From: Chromera velia
Taxonomy: Eukaryota; Sar; Chromeraceae
Length of the DNA: 21,871 bases
NCBI GenBank assembly: GCA_018398765.1
Contig: JAHBMJ010002175.1
Coordinates: 1-21,871, forward strand
Reading direction: 5' to 3'
Below the pieces are notes generated by a model. That model did not search any database. It saw nothing but the letters and a program-made list of their open reading frames with translations, and was not told where the DNA came from. This document shows positions 1-8,859 of this stretch, piece after piece. Position 1 is the first letter of the stretch, and every line of letters starts with the position of its first letter. Position numbers and translations under genes: made by a program.

Positions 1-1158
1 TTATGGGATCTTCAACACTGTCAGTCAAACAGGGCGGGATGCAGCCACTTAATTAATTGGGAGCGACGCGGAGTGCGGAAGACATATACGGACACATATA
101 TACTCACACAAAGATAGACCTAGCAGACAGACATGCATGTGCCCTGAATAGCTCTGAACAACACTGAGACCGTTGGTTTGATTTGGTTTGATGACGTCAG
201 AAAAGGCCAGAGAGAGCGGAAACGAGCCGGGAGCTTACTAAGATCAATGCCGAGAACGCCACTTTCGGCCACTTAAAGTTTATGTTTGTCTGCTTTCCGA
301 ACGTGCGGCAAGGTCGCTTCAGATTGCACGACTGTCATTCTTCGTTTTCCCAACAGAAGAGCCTGACTCGACAGATAGAAAGGAACGTGAAAGAAAGTGG
401 ACAGAAGCGGTATGGAACACAAGACCGCTCGCGAAGACGGCCTTTCCGAATGGTTATCGATATGAAATCTGAAAGTCGCCAAAGGTCAGTTCCACTTTGA
501 TCGGGCTTGCCATTTGTGCCCTTTGCAACATCAAGATGGGCTTCTGGGAAGGTCTTTGCCAAGCTGGTTTGCTAGCTTTCCGTGTAGAGCCAGCGGTCTG
601 TTTCCATATATAGCGAAGCCAGCCATTGAAACAGGCCATATACAGGCCATGCACAGTCTGCATGCATGAAGGTCAGACAATCAGCTTCATGCAAAAAAAA
701 AAAGAAAAAAAAATCAGCTCCATGCAATGATGCGTGTACGGGCCCGTGCGGGGTCCACTGCATGATATGCACCGGCCCCGGCCGCGGCCGAATTTCCTGA
801 AATTCGCTTCAATTAATGCATCTGCTATAAACGTCGATCGCATTCGATCGCAAAACTGTCTCAACAACTCTGCGTTCCTTCGATCAGTTCAAAAAGATTC
901 AGTTGGCTCTGAACTGCTTGAAGATTCAGATGTTTCCATTACACATTGCAGAGCTCCATCGCTTTTCCATGCAGTACGCTGGCCTTAGTACAGCTGTGAT
1001 TTTCCCTCCGTCGTCTCTACTGATTTTTGAGAGTGTATCTTTGTTACGGCTTTTTCCAGAGTTCTCCTGTCGGCCTGTCAACCTGTCTTTGAGGCAAAAA
1101 TGAAGGTCGCTTGGAGCATTGGCGCTGCGCATCCTAGTGTGTTGTGTTTGCAGAGTGC
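1..1158. other. non-coding stretch upstream of the tandem array
   Basis: No convincing gene is visible. Open frames here are short, overlap on both strands and show no recognisable domain. The stretch holds an A-rich tract at about 692-715, a GC-rich self-complementary patch at about 736-792 (GGCCCC, GGCCGCGGCC) and GCATGC motifs near 660. A plus-strand frame of 84 codons at 734-988 is open but has no known motif. I consider it unlikely to be a gene, although an exon of a larger gene cannot be excluded. Confidence 0.5.
678..729. repeat. A-tract between near-identical 14-bp direct repeats
   Basis: The motif ATCAGCTTCATGCA is followed by a run of about 20 A residues with one G, and then by ATCAGCTCCATGCA, which differs at one position. 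The arrangement could be a small slippage duplication. It could also be a retroposed A-tail flanked by a short target duplication, but no retroposed body is recognisable. Confidence 0.5.
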
Positions 1159-1159
1159 T

Positions 1160-2963
1160 CATCTCTTTCGTTTCGTCTTTCGGCATCCGCCATCCGTACG
1201 ACAGCGGGGAATATTTTTCCTTGGCGAGACAGACCCTTGTACTGACAGAAAAGAGACTTCTCGGCAGTTCCGCAGCACAAGCATTGAGTGTATCCTCCCC
1301 CAGGTCGACGTTTCTCTTTCTTTTCCTCTGTTCCCATTCATACAACAGCGACGCAAACATTTTTCTTCACGAGACAGACCCTTATGCTGACAGAAAGGAG
1401 ACTTCTCAGCAGTTCCGCAGCATAAGCATTGAGTGTATCCTCCCCCAGGTCGACGTCTCTCTTTCGTTTCCTCTCTCCCCATCCACACAACAGCGAGGCA
1501 AACATTTTCCGTCGCGAGACAGACCCTTGTGCTGATAGAAAGGAGACTTCTCATCGGTTCCACAGCACGAACAGTGAGTGTATCCTCCCCCAGCTCGACG
1601 TCTCTCTTTCTTTTCCTCTCTCCCCATCCACACAACAGCGAGGCAAACATTTTCCTTCGCGAGACAGACCCTTGTGCTGACAGAAAGGAGACTTCTCGGC
1701 AGTTCCACAGCATAAACAGTGAGTGCATCCTCCCCCAGCTCGACATCTCTCTTTCGTTTCTTCTCTCCCCATCCACACAACAGCGAGGCAAACATTTTCT
1801 TTCGCCAGACAGACCCTTGTGCTGACAGAAAGGAGACTTCTCATCGGTTCCACAGCACGAACAGTGAGTGTATCCTCCCCCAGCTCGACGTTTCTCCTTC
1901 TTTTCCTCTCTCCTCATCCACACAACAGCGAGGCAAACATTTTCCTTCGCAAGACAGACCCTTGTGCTGATAGAAAGGAGACTTCTCATCGGTTCCACAG
2001 CATGAACAGTGAGTGTATCCTCCCCCAGCTCGACGTCTCTCTTTCTTTTCCTCTCTCCCCATCCACACAACAGCGAGGCAAACATTTTCCGTCGCGAGAC
2101 AGACCCTTGTGCTGACAGAAAGGAGACTTCTCGGCAGTTCCACAGCACGAACAGTGAGTGTATCCTCCCCCAGCTCGACATCTCTCTTTTCCTCTCTCCT
2201 CATCCACACAACAGCAAGGCAAACATTTTCCATCGCGAGACAGACCCTTGTGCTGACAGAAAGGAGACTTCTCATCGGTTCTACAGCACGAACAGTGAGT
2301 GTATCCTCCCTCAGCTCGACGTCTCTCCTTCTTTTCCTCTCTCTTCATCCACACAACAGCGAGGCAAACATTTTTCGTCGCAAGACAGACCCTTGTGCTG
2401 ACAGAAAGGAAACTTCTCATCGGTTCTACAGCACGAACAGTGAGTGTATCCTCCCCCAGGTCGATATTTCTCTTTCTCTTCCTCTCTTCTCATCTACACA
2501 ACAGCGAGGTAAACATTTTCCTTCGCCAGACAGACCCTTGTGCTGACAGAAAGGAGACTTCTCATCGGTTTCACAGCACGAACAGTGAGTGTATCCTCCC
2601 CCAGCTCGACGTCTCTCCTTCTTTTCCTCTCTCCCCATCCACACAACAGCGAGGCAAACATTTTCCTTCGCGAGACAGACCCTTGTGCTGACAGAAAGGA
2701 GACTTCTCGGCAGTTCCACAGCATAAACAGTGAGTGTATCCTCCCCCAGCTCGACATCTCTCTTTTCCTCTCTCCTCATCCACACAACAGCGAGGCAAAC
2801 ATTTTCTTTCGTCAGACAGACCCTTGTGCTGACAGAAAGGAGACTTCTCATCGGTTTCACAGCACAAACAGTGAGTGTATCCTCCCCCAGCTCGACGTCT
2901 CTCCTTCTTTTCCTCTCTCCTCATCCACACAACAGCGAGGCAAACATTTTCCTTCGTCAGACC
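1160..2963. repeat. 145-bp tandem repeat array (about 12 copies)
   Basis: The block TATCCTCCCCCAG recurs at 1291, 1436, 1581, 1726 (as CATCC), 1871, 2016, 2161, 2302, 2447, 2592, 2737 and 2878. The spacing is exactly 145 bp except for two 141-bp units (2161 to 2302 and 2737 to 2878), which share the same 4-bp deletion. Each unit carries a pyrimidine-rich part (CTCTCTTTC...CTCTCC), a CATCCACACAACAGCGAGG segment and an AGACAGACCCTTGTGCTGA segment. Two subtypes are distinguished by CTCGGCAGTTCC versus CTCATCGGTTCC after GGAGACTT. The left edge (1160-1290) is the most diverged, while the right edge runs straight into a TTCC microsatellite. Because 145 is not a multiple of three, the reading frame rotates from unit to unit. 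Long open frames on both strands, such as 340 codons on the minus strand at 1159-2181, are explained by stop-poor repeat DNA rather than by a gene. The array is most likely a minisatellite or satellite. Confidence 0.97.
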
Positions 2964-3080
2964 TTCCTCCCTTCCTTCTTTCCTTCCTTCCTTCCTTCCT
3001 TCCTTCCTTCCCTTTCTTGCTTCCTTTCCTCCTTCCTTCCCTTTCGTCCTTCTTTCCTTCCTTCCTTCCTTTCATCCGTG
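2964..3080. repeat. (TTCC)n polypyrimidine microsatellite, first tract
   Basis: Nearly every base on the plus strand is C or T, built from TTCC, TTTCC and CCCTTTC units. Frames through it encode only Ser/Phe/Pro/Leu on the plus strand or Lys/Glu/Gly/Arg on the minus strand, so they are not genes. It abuts the last 145-bp repeat directly. Confidence 0.95.
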
Positions 3081-3321
3081 TGTTTGTCGGAGAGTATTCC
3101 CTGGTGGAGCCCTTTACATAGAGGGATGGCAAGGTCCGAACTGCCGAGAAAGAGTTTGTGGTTGGAGCCATTAACGGGGGCCAGGACGACTTCGGAATGG
3201 TCAGAGGGGGGCCTGATGTCACCGAGGAAACCAAGGGAAGATACAAGTTTTTCACTGCGGCTGTTTCTATCTCTGGAGCCCCACCAAATCTCTGGGTGTG
3301 GGTGGTTCCTAGGTCAACTTA
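3081..3321 (+). pseudogene. coding-like island between two microsatellites, possible gene relic
   Basis: Between the two pyrimidine tracts lies about 240 bp of complex sequence. In the plus frame that includes 3086, the DNA reads as ordinary protein on both sides of one TAG stop at about 3119-3121. About 66 codons follow that stop before a TAA at about 3319-3321. The downstream part contains segments such as EFVVGAINGGQDDFG and PPNLWVWVVPRS. Its codons are strongly biased to G in the first position, which favours the plus strand as the coding one. No start codon precedes it and I do not recognise the family. The minus strand is also open here but reads as Pro/Ser/Thr-rich antisense. It is probably an exon remnant or decayed gene fragment stranded in repeats. 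A chance open frame is possible. Confidence 0.35.
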
Positions 3322-3383
3322 AAGCTGCAACTCTAACAATTAAATCAGGTTTTGTACAATGCATCCTTCTATTTCCACTGGCA

Positions 3384-3642
3384 TTTCTTCCTTCTTTCCT
3401 TCTTTCCTTCCTTCTTTCTTCCCTTCCTTCCTTCCTTTCTTCCTTCCTTTTCTTCCTTCCCTTTCTTCCTCCCCTTTCGTCCTTCCCTTTCTTCCTTCTT
3501 TTTTCTTTCCTTCCTTCCTTCCTTCCTTCCGAATCCTTCCTTCTTTCCTTCCTTCCTTCCGAGTCCTTCCTTCCTTCTTTCCTTCCTTCAAGTTCCTCAG
3601 GCTTCCTCCTAGTCTTCCTTCCTTCTTTCATTCATTTCTTCA
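3384..3642. repeat. (TTCC)n polypyrimidine microsatellite, second tract
   Basis: A second pyrimidine-only tract built from TTCC, TTTCC and CCTTT units, interrupted by TTCCGAATCC and TTCCGAGTCC. The repeated GAATCC/GAGTCC breaks show that part of the tract grew by duplicating a longer unit of about 28 bp. It is not coding. Confidence 0.93.
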
Positions 3643-3937
3643 TAAATATCAGTAAATATCGTATAATATCGCCTACATACATGATATTATGAATATCGTT
3701 TAATATTGTTCAATATCGCATGGCCGATATTGTCTATATCGCTTAATATCGTACAATATCGCCTACCCAATATTACAAATATCGCCTAATATCGTACAAT
3801 ATCGCCTACCCGATATTATAAATATCGCCTAATATCGTACAATATCGCACCTATATTGATATTGCTAAATATCGCGATATCAGGTACAAGCGATAGTCGG
3901 ACAAAGCGATATTGTACGATATTTAGCAATATCGCCT
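3643..3937. repeat. AATATCG array with 43-bp period
   Basis: The heptamer AATATCG or its complement occurs about 14 times. The longer motif GTACAATATCGCC recurs at 3751, 3794 and 3837 (43-bp steps, last copy degenerate). The block is rich in short palindromes such as CGATATCG-like words. It ends with a perfect 17-bp inverted repeat (listed separately). Confidence 0.9.
3858..3933. repeat. perfect 17-bp inverted repeat, hairpin candidate
   Basis: GATATTGCTAAATATCG at 3858-3874 is matched exactly by its reverse complement at 3917-3933, with a loop of 42 bases. In single-stranded DNA or RNA this would form a stable hairpin. It sits at the right end of the AATATCG array and may simply be array units in opposite orientation. 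Confidence 0.8.
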
Positions 3938-4101
3938 TTTTCATGACCCATAGATATGTGTGCATTTGCGTTATGAAGGCGGTGCGGTACGTACGAGCAG
4001 CATGTTTGCATGAAGGGCACTTTTTTGAAGTATGGCGACACCGTGACAGACAAACAAACAGACAGACACCGAACCTCCCTGCAAAAAAGTGAAAAAAATT
4101 T

Positions 4102-4169
4102 GTTATGCGAGTGTGTGCGATCTCAGGGCCTCTCGGTTGATCTCAGCAGAGCTGAGCTGCCCCCCGAGG
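4102..4169 (+). repeat. 68-bp dispersed repeat, copy 1
   Basis: This segment, from GTTATGCGAGTG to GCTGCCCCCCGAGG, matches the reverse complement of 8152-8219 at 63 of 68 positions. All five differences are transitions. It contains the self-complementary core CTCAGCAGAGCTGAG. An A-rich run lies immediately on its left side in this orientation, and a matching run lies beside the other copy, so the homologous unit probably extends a little further. The repeat type is unknown. It might be the end of a transposable element or a short structured repeat. Confidence 0.9.
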
Positions 4170-6040
4170 TGAAACATATATGCACTGCTGCTGCAGCATA
4201 CACGCGCAGAGTACGCATGCGCACAGATGCTTCCAGGCCCAGTACTCCGGTCGGACCCGTGACACACCAACACCTTCAACACATCTGTATTTTTCACGTG
4301 CAATTGCTAAATACGTACAACAAATACACACAAAAGAACACTAAGTGACAAAGACTAAGTGACTAAGCACTATATAGACAAAAGGCTTACCGGATAAAGA
4401 CTATGCATATTAAAATATTACAATTCTTATTTTTTTCTAAATATATATATATATATATACAAACTACAATTAAAAAAAAACTGTGTGAACCTCGTTGATT
4501 TTATACATATATATTTATACATCATAGCGATGATCATGCAATAAATCCTAAGTTCTCACTAGTTCTAACGCTAAAATTCTTAACTAAACCGAATACCACT
4601 AAACCGAATAAATCTACAATCTTTAGTTTTCAAATGGTAAGTAAAATTAATTAAATCATCTCCGTGATTCCATCTATCTTTATTTTCATACGCCATTGCT
4701 ATTGGCGGTAATCAGCATACAATTAAACTTCTATATGACGTTTGACAACTTCTTACTGGCATTTTGAACAGTAAATTGAACTCAAATTGAAGCTAACAGA
4801 GGAGATACAAGGAGACAACAAAGACGAAGTTATATATTTGAATATGTTTGTTAATGGAACCAATAATTAAGAACAAAAAAATACTAAACCTTAAAACATT
4901 TCAACGTGTCTTAAATAATGTTTTAATGTATGAATGTGTTTGAAAATCGATGCATTATAAAGTCTAAGACTCTAAGAACGGCTTTTACAACCGATTTATA
5001 CATAACAATAAAAATTTCAACCATTTTGATAGACAATTTTTCATAGACTTTCATTCACGCGATTTTAAATGCAATTAAATTTCTTGCTATCACGGGTGGA
5101 GTTGCTGTGGTCCCCCAGTCTTTTCAATTGGTGATGATGTCGAAGAGCAATGCAAGGCATGCCGTGGCCGCCGTGCGATCAGGGACACACAGACACACAC
5201 ACACATCGATGCAATGTCACAGAACATAGACATCTGTTTCTCTTTTCAAGGTGATCTTCTCTTTACCTGGAGAAAACTCAAGGAGTGTACGTTTTAATGG
5301 AGAGAGCATGCATACAACGAATGACTGACTCAGAGCTGTACTAAATGATGGAAGTCACTGTAAGGTCGGGGGAAAGGCGGAGAAAACGCAAGATTTTTCT
5401 GCGGAAAGTGGGAAGAGAGGCAGGATCGAGAGGTTGAAGATCAATCCGAGGAGTCTCATTCGTCGAAGTAACACACACACGGGGCTTCATGGGAGAGGAA
5501 ACAAATGGACATGGAAGGGCTGACTTACGACATTCGAAATGAGTTCAAAGAGAAGAAAAGACGTACCGACTCATGGAGCTATGTGACAGAACCGTCCGGA
5601 TTGATCTGCGTGCATGCAAGTAGTTGGTCCCCACGCATGCGAGGTTCAATGACATGTATACATGCAACAACACGGCCACGCGGCCTTCCGAGCATCTAAA
5701 TCGACCATCGCCCACAGCAATGAAGCTGCAATGACAGCGGATGGTTCATCAGACGGCCGATCGATCGATCAATCGAAGCTCAACAGGCAGGCTTGGGGAG
5801 TTCTCCTTCCCCGTTCCCGTTCCTCCCTCTCGAATTCCGTTTTCTCTTTTGTTCTTATCCGTACATAAAGAGACCATGTGCAGAAATAGAGGAATGGATG
5901 ATTCACTGAGTGGTACCGACTGGTTGAGGTGTGAGGGAAAGGGGGGGGGAGACGGGGCGGAATGCGAAGAGAAGTTAGAGGGAAAGAGAAAGATCTCCCT
6001 CCTCCCCTCCCTCCCTGCTTGCCTCTTCGTTCCTCCAAGG
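4170..6040. other. long non-coding stretch, AT-rich in its left half
   Basis: From about 4300 to 5060 the DNA is strongly AT-rich, with an (AT)n run near 4441-4459, and every frame is densely stopped. From 5100 to 6040 composition is more balanced and includes a short (CA)n run near 5190, GATCGATCGATC near 5760, GCATGC motifs and a G-run at 5941-5949. Short open frames at 5505-5699 and 5741-6076 have no recognisable features. I see no gene, RNA gene or mobile element that can be supported. Confidence 0.6.
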
Positions 6041-6041
6041 T

Positions 6042-7896
6042 CTAAGGGGCAGGGGGAAGGCACCTGCCGCAACTGAACTGCATCCTGCTGCCCTCTGTGG
6101 AAGCGCGAAACCTCCCAGAGAGGGTGAAGTTCACCTGCCAGGCGTAGCTACGAGTCTGGTCGAGGGTGGGTGTGAGGAACCTTTCGAAGTTATAGAAGGT
6201 GACTCCCTCGGTGACCTCTGTTCCGGGCGTCACCCCAGTGGCGGCGAGAAAGTCCTGAGTGATTCCGTCCTGGATGACTTCGATCTTGTTCAGAGTGATC
6301 ACGGGATTGTCTGTGCCACTGCCACCTCGACTGCAAGCTCGCAGGCATTGAAGTCAGTCTCAATGGGGGGAGACCCGTTTTGGGCTTCTGTGATCGGAAC
6401 GTCGTTGTCTGTGAACATGAAGACGTTGTTGCCCCCCGTGAAGGAGGAAGTGAAGGTGGGTGTCGAGAGCCCTGTGGCCGGATCTATGGCCACTGTGTAG
6501 GTGGTGTTGATGTCCACCGGGGCCGGGTAAGAGTCCTCAAAGGGGGGGGAGTAGCCAATCCTCTCCGTGGCACCGCTCGAGGTGGGCGCCTCTGCGGTTC
6601 CTCGAAACAAGTAGAGGGACTGCTCTGCGTTGGGGTTCTCCTGTCTAAACTCACGGAGACGGAACCCGAACCCTCGCTGCACGCATGCAATCGATCAGGC
6701 CATGCAGGCATGGAAGGAAGCGGGAATGCACGCACAGAGAGAACAACTGTAAGCTCTTGTCGGCGGTCTTGCATATTTAGATCTGCATGTGACACAATGA
6801 ACCTCTATCTGCGGGGGACTTCGTGCATTTGTGTGAGGGAGAGTCACCCTCCCTCTTCCCCTTCTTGCCACCGCTCGACAGACAAGGAGACCGGAGGAAA
6901 CCAGAAAGAGGTCTTGGTCAATGATAGTGGGGCTACCTAGTCTCTCTCCTCCTGTCTGTATGTATCTCAGGTTCTCTTCCCCCCAAGCTGTATATATGCA
7001 TGCGTGCTCCTTCGCCTGGCTGAGAAAGTGACGGCTTGTGCTCACTTTCTTGGTGCTGTAGAAACACTAACTTAACAGTTCCTGAAGACCCAACTCGCCC
7101 ACGATGACTGATGAAGGTCAGGCAATCAAGAGTTGACATGCAGGAGCTGCATACATGCATGCAAGCATGCATGACGTACCTGGAAGGATGCACAGGTTTC
7201 TGGGAACGTGTCCAGAATGTTCTGCCCGTCCATTTCTCCAGGGGCACAGCAGCGGTCACTGGGCTCACAGAGTTGGGTCTCTCGGTCAGGGGCGCAGCAG
7301 AGCTCTTCTGCACCAGGAGCCTGGAAGAAGCCCGCACGGGGGGCCCAGGCGGCGCACGTGTCGTTGCTCACTGTTGCGCAAGTGGGGTCGCAGCACACCT
7401 TGGGGTTGCACATCTTCGTGTCCTTGTCCACGACGCATTCGATGGAGTCGCTGTCGGTAATGGGAACCCAACCTTCAACGATTGCAGCCCCACACTCGGT
7501 TGCAGTAGGGAAGAAGTCTGAGCAAACAGGCGCCTTCTTCCCGAGCTTGTCGTCCTTCGCATCTTCTGCAATTTAGACGGGCAGAGAGAGAGCATTGCGG
7601 AGCAAGAATTACTGGGACATACGAAGTGTTCGTGCCAATAAAGCAAATAGGAAGTTTCACACTGACTGCTGCCGAAAAGGTCGCCAAGCTTCCCTCCCAG
7701 GTCAAAGCCCTTTCCAATCATGTCCAAGTTCAGTTCCTTCAGACCATCTGCATGCACGCAGGCGAGGAAGAAATCAATGAGTGCATCAAGGACCGAAAGG
7801 AGGGCGGCATGAAAAGCAGATGCACGGCTTACCTAGCTTGATGTCACGGTTCACTGCGCCAACAGCGAGGAGGCCGAGGGAAGCAACCAGCTTCAT
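6042..7896 (-). CDS. gene A: secreted cysteine-rich protein, four exons
   Basis: Predicted exons on the minus strand are 7833-7896, 7667-7747, 7180-7565 and 6042-6676. Introns show donors GTAAGC, GTCAGT and GTACGT and acceptors ending in CAG. Phases agree across all three junctions. The start ATG at 7896 opens a hydrophobic signal peptide (MKLVASLGLLAVGAV). Exon 3 encodes about 129 residues with 14 cysteines, including three CC pairs and a repeated pattern (MCNPKVCCDP and LCEPSDRCCAP), which suggests a disulfide-bonded extracellular module. Exon 4 encodes about 200 residues of Thr/Asn-rich, probably beta-strand sequence. N-glycosylation sequons are visible (NDT, NTT, NFT). Expected size is about 388 residues, ending at a TAG at 6042-6044. 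In exon 4 the frame open from 6676 ends at a TGA at 6299-6301. The next frame carries protein-like sequence across that point, as expected from one missing base near 6300-6325. That may be an assembly error or a true lesion. I do not recognise the family. A surface or secreted adhesive protein is a guess. Confidence 0.7.
6677..7179 (-). other. gene A intron 3 (503 bp)
   Basis: The donor is GTACGT after TTCCAG and the acceptor is GCGTGCAG before CGAGGGTTC, phase 0. It is much longer than the other two introns and contains several GCATGC motifs, including two close together at about 7154-7171. Confidence 0.65.
7566..7666 (-). other. gene A intron 2 (101 bp)
   Basis: The donor is GTCAGT and the acceptor TTGCAG, phase 1. 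Joining at this point preserves the frame between the Gly-Lys-rich exon 2 and the cysteine-rich exon 3. Confidence 0.65.
7748..7832 (-). other. gene A intron 1 (85 bp)
   Basis: The donor is GTAAGC after CTAG, and the acceptor is CATGCAG just before the ATGGTCTG exon start. It splits an Asp codon (phase 1). The acceptor region contains GCATGC. Confidence 0.75.
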
Positions 7897-8151
7897 GTCT
7901 GTAACAACGACAGCGGTGAAACTGTGTCTGCAGAAGTCAAGTCTTTGTCGAGAGAACCACTGTTCGGTCAAGACCTTAAATGCTTGGCGATACAGGCTCT
8001 TTGTTTTATGGTTTTATGCTGCCCTGGCTAGGTTTTCCTTCGGCAGCGTACGTCAGTGATAGTGAATTTGTCTGGGCTTCATGCACTGGACTGTCTTACC
8101 TGGAATGCACCTATATACGTCGCACGAATCGCCTGACCTGAATCTGAATCG
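7897..8151 (-). promoter_or_regulatory. presumed upstream region of gene A
   Basis: This is the sequence preceding the gene A start. It holds an AT-rich word (CATAAAACCATAAAAC on the minus strand near 8005-8020) and a TATATA-like word near 8110-8117 that could serve in promoter function. No transcription start can be fixed from the sequence alone. Confidence 0.3.
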
Positions 8152-8219
8152 CCTCGGAGGGCAGCTCAGCTCTGCTGAGGTCGGCCGAGAGGCCCTGAGA
8201 TCGCACGCACTCGCATAAC
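8152..8219 (-). repeat. 68-bp dispersed repeat, copy 2 (inverted)
   Basis: This is the inverted partner of 4102-4169, with 63 of 68 positions identical and only transitions separating them. The two copies point toward each other's complement about 4 kb apart and enclose all of gene A. On the far side of this copy is an AT-rich run as in copy 1, plus a partial duplication of the GTTATG word. Confidence 0.9.
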
Positions 8220-8257
8220 GCTACATAACGCATTTAATTTTTCATTTTTTAGGGGCG

Positions 8258-8259
8258 NN
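8258..8259. other. two undetermined bases (NN)
   Basis: The sequence carries two N bases here next to G-runs. This marks uncertain base calling or a polished gap in a draft assembly. It supports caution about single-base frame disruptions nearby, including the one in gene A. Confidence 0.99.
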
Positions 8260-8854
8260 GGGGTCGGTTCTGTACACGTCGAAAACAACCATTTTTCAGT
8301 TAAAGACGGGATCAGAATGGACAAACAGTCAGCGTCTCGTTTGTAACCAAATCTCTACAAGCTTGCTTTGTAAAACAAGCTTCGAACTCCTGTTCAGGTT
8401 CTAGAGCTCACTGTATGCATTGCTGTACAAGAAACGGTCGATTCGATCTTTCATATCAAACATACATGAATTACACATAAATTACTAATATACGTACATT
8501 TTTTATAAAACTTAGTTTCAAGCCTGGATATATATCCATAGACTGACAGATAACATCGAAATACATCTTAATTAAAAGAAAAAAAAATAATATTGCAAAA
8601 GTGTTTTTCTGTTAAGGTATAGTTCTCAGTGGCAGACTGTCTATAACTGTTTTTATTTTTTTCCTAAGTTTTTCAGACAACGGTCTTTTAATTATATATT
8701 TTAAAAACTTAGTTATAAATTTCAAAATATATTTAAAAAAATAGAATTCAAAAATATAATTAAATTTAAAATTAAGAACATAATTATTTTTTTTTTAAAA
8801 AAGATACGATTAAGAAGTTTAGAATCGTTTCCGAGTGTAAGCTCTTCAGTTTAG
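8260..8854. other. AT-rich non-coding block left of the retrotransposon
   Basis: AT content rises steeply from about 8440 to 8820, with long A and T runs and dense stops in all frames. The retroelement is inserted at its right end. The block continues after the element at 17114-17267, so it was about 600 bp long before the insertion. Confidence 0.7.
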
Positions 8855-8859
8855 CTATA
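8855..8859. repeat. target site duplication CTATA, left copy
   Basis: The five bases CTATA directly precede the left LTR and are repeated directly after the right LTR at 17109-17113. Five-base duplications are typical of copia integrases. Confidence 0.9.

Noticed and set aside
1159-2181. 340-codon minus-strand open frame in the tandem array
   Set aside because: It is made entirely of the 145-bp repeat with a rotating frame, has no domain, and similar long frames exist on both strands, so it is repeat DNA and not a gene.
1160-2963. CRISPR array
   Set aside because: The units are 145 bp and similar throughout, with no short repeat alternating with unique spacers, and the setting is eukaryotic.
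3314-3631. Lys/Glu/Gly/Arg-rich minus-strand frame
   Set aside because: It is the antisense of the TTCC tract.
2730-3692. 320-codon plus-strand frame rich in Ser, Phe, Leu and Pro
   Set aside because: It reads through satellite and TTCC microsatellite sequence, and its composition follows from pyrimidine repeats.
4102-4169. tRNA gene or SINE head
   Set aside because: No box A/box B pair, no cloverleaf and no CCA-adjacent T-arm could be found. The A-rich side is not placed like a 3' tail in a consistent way.
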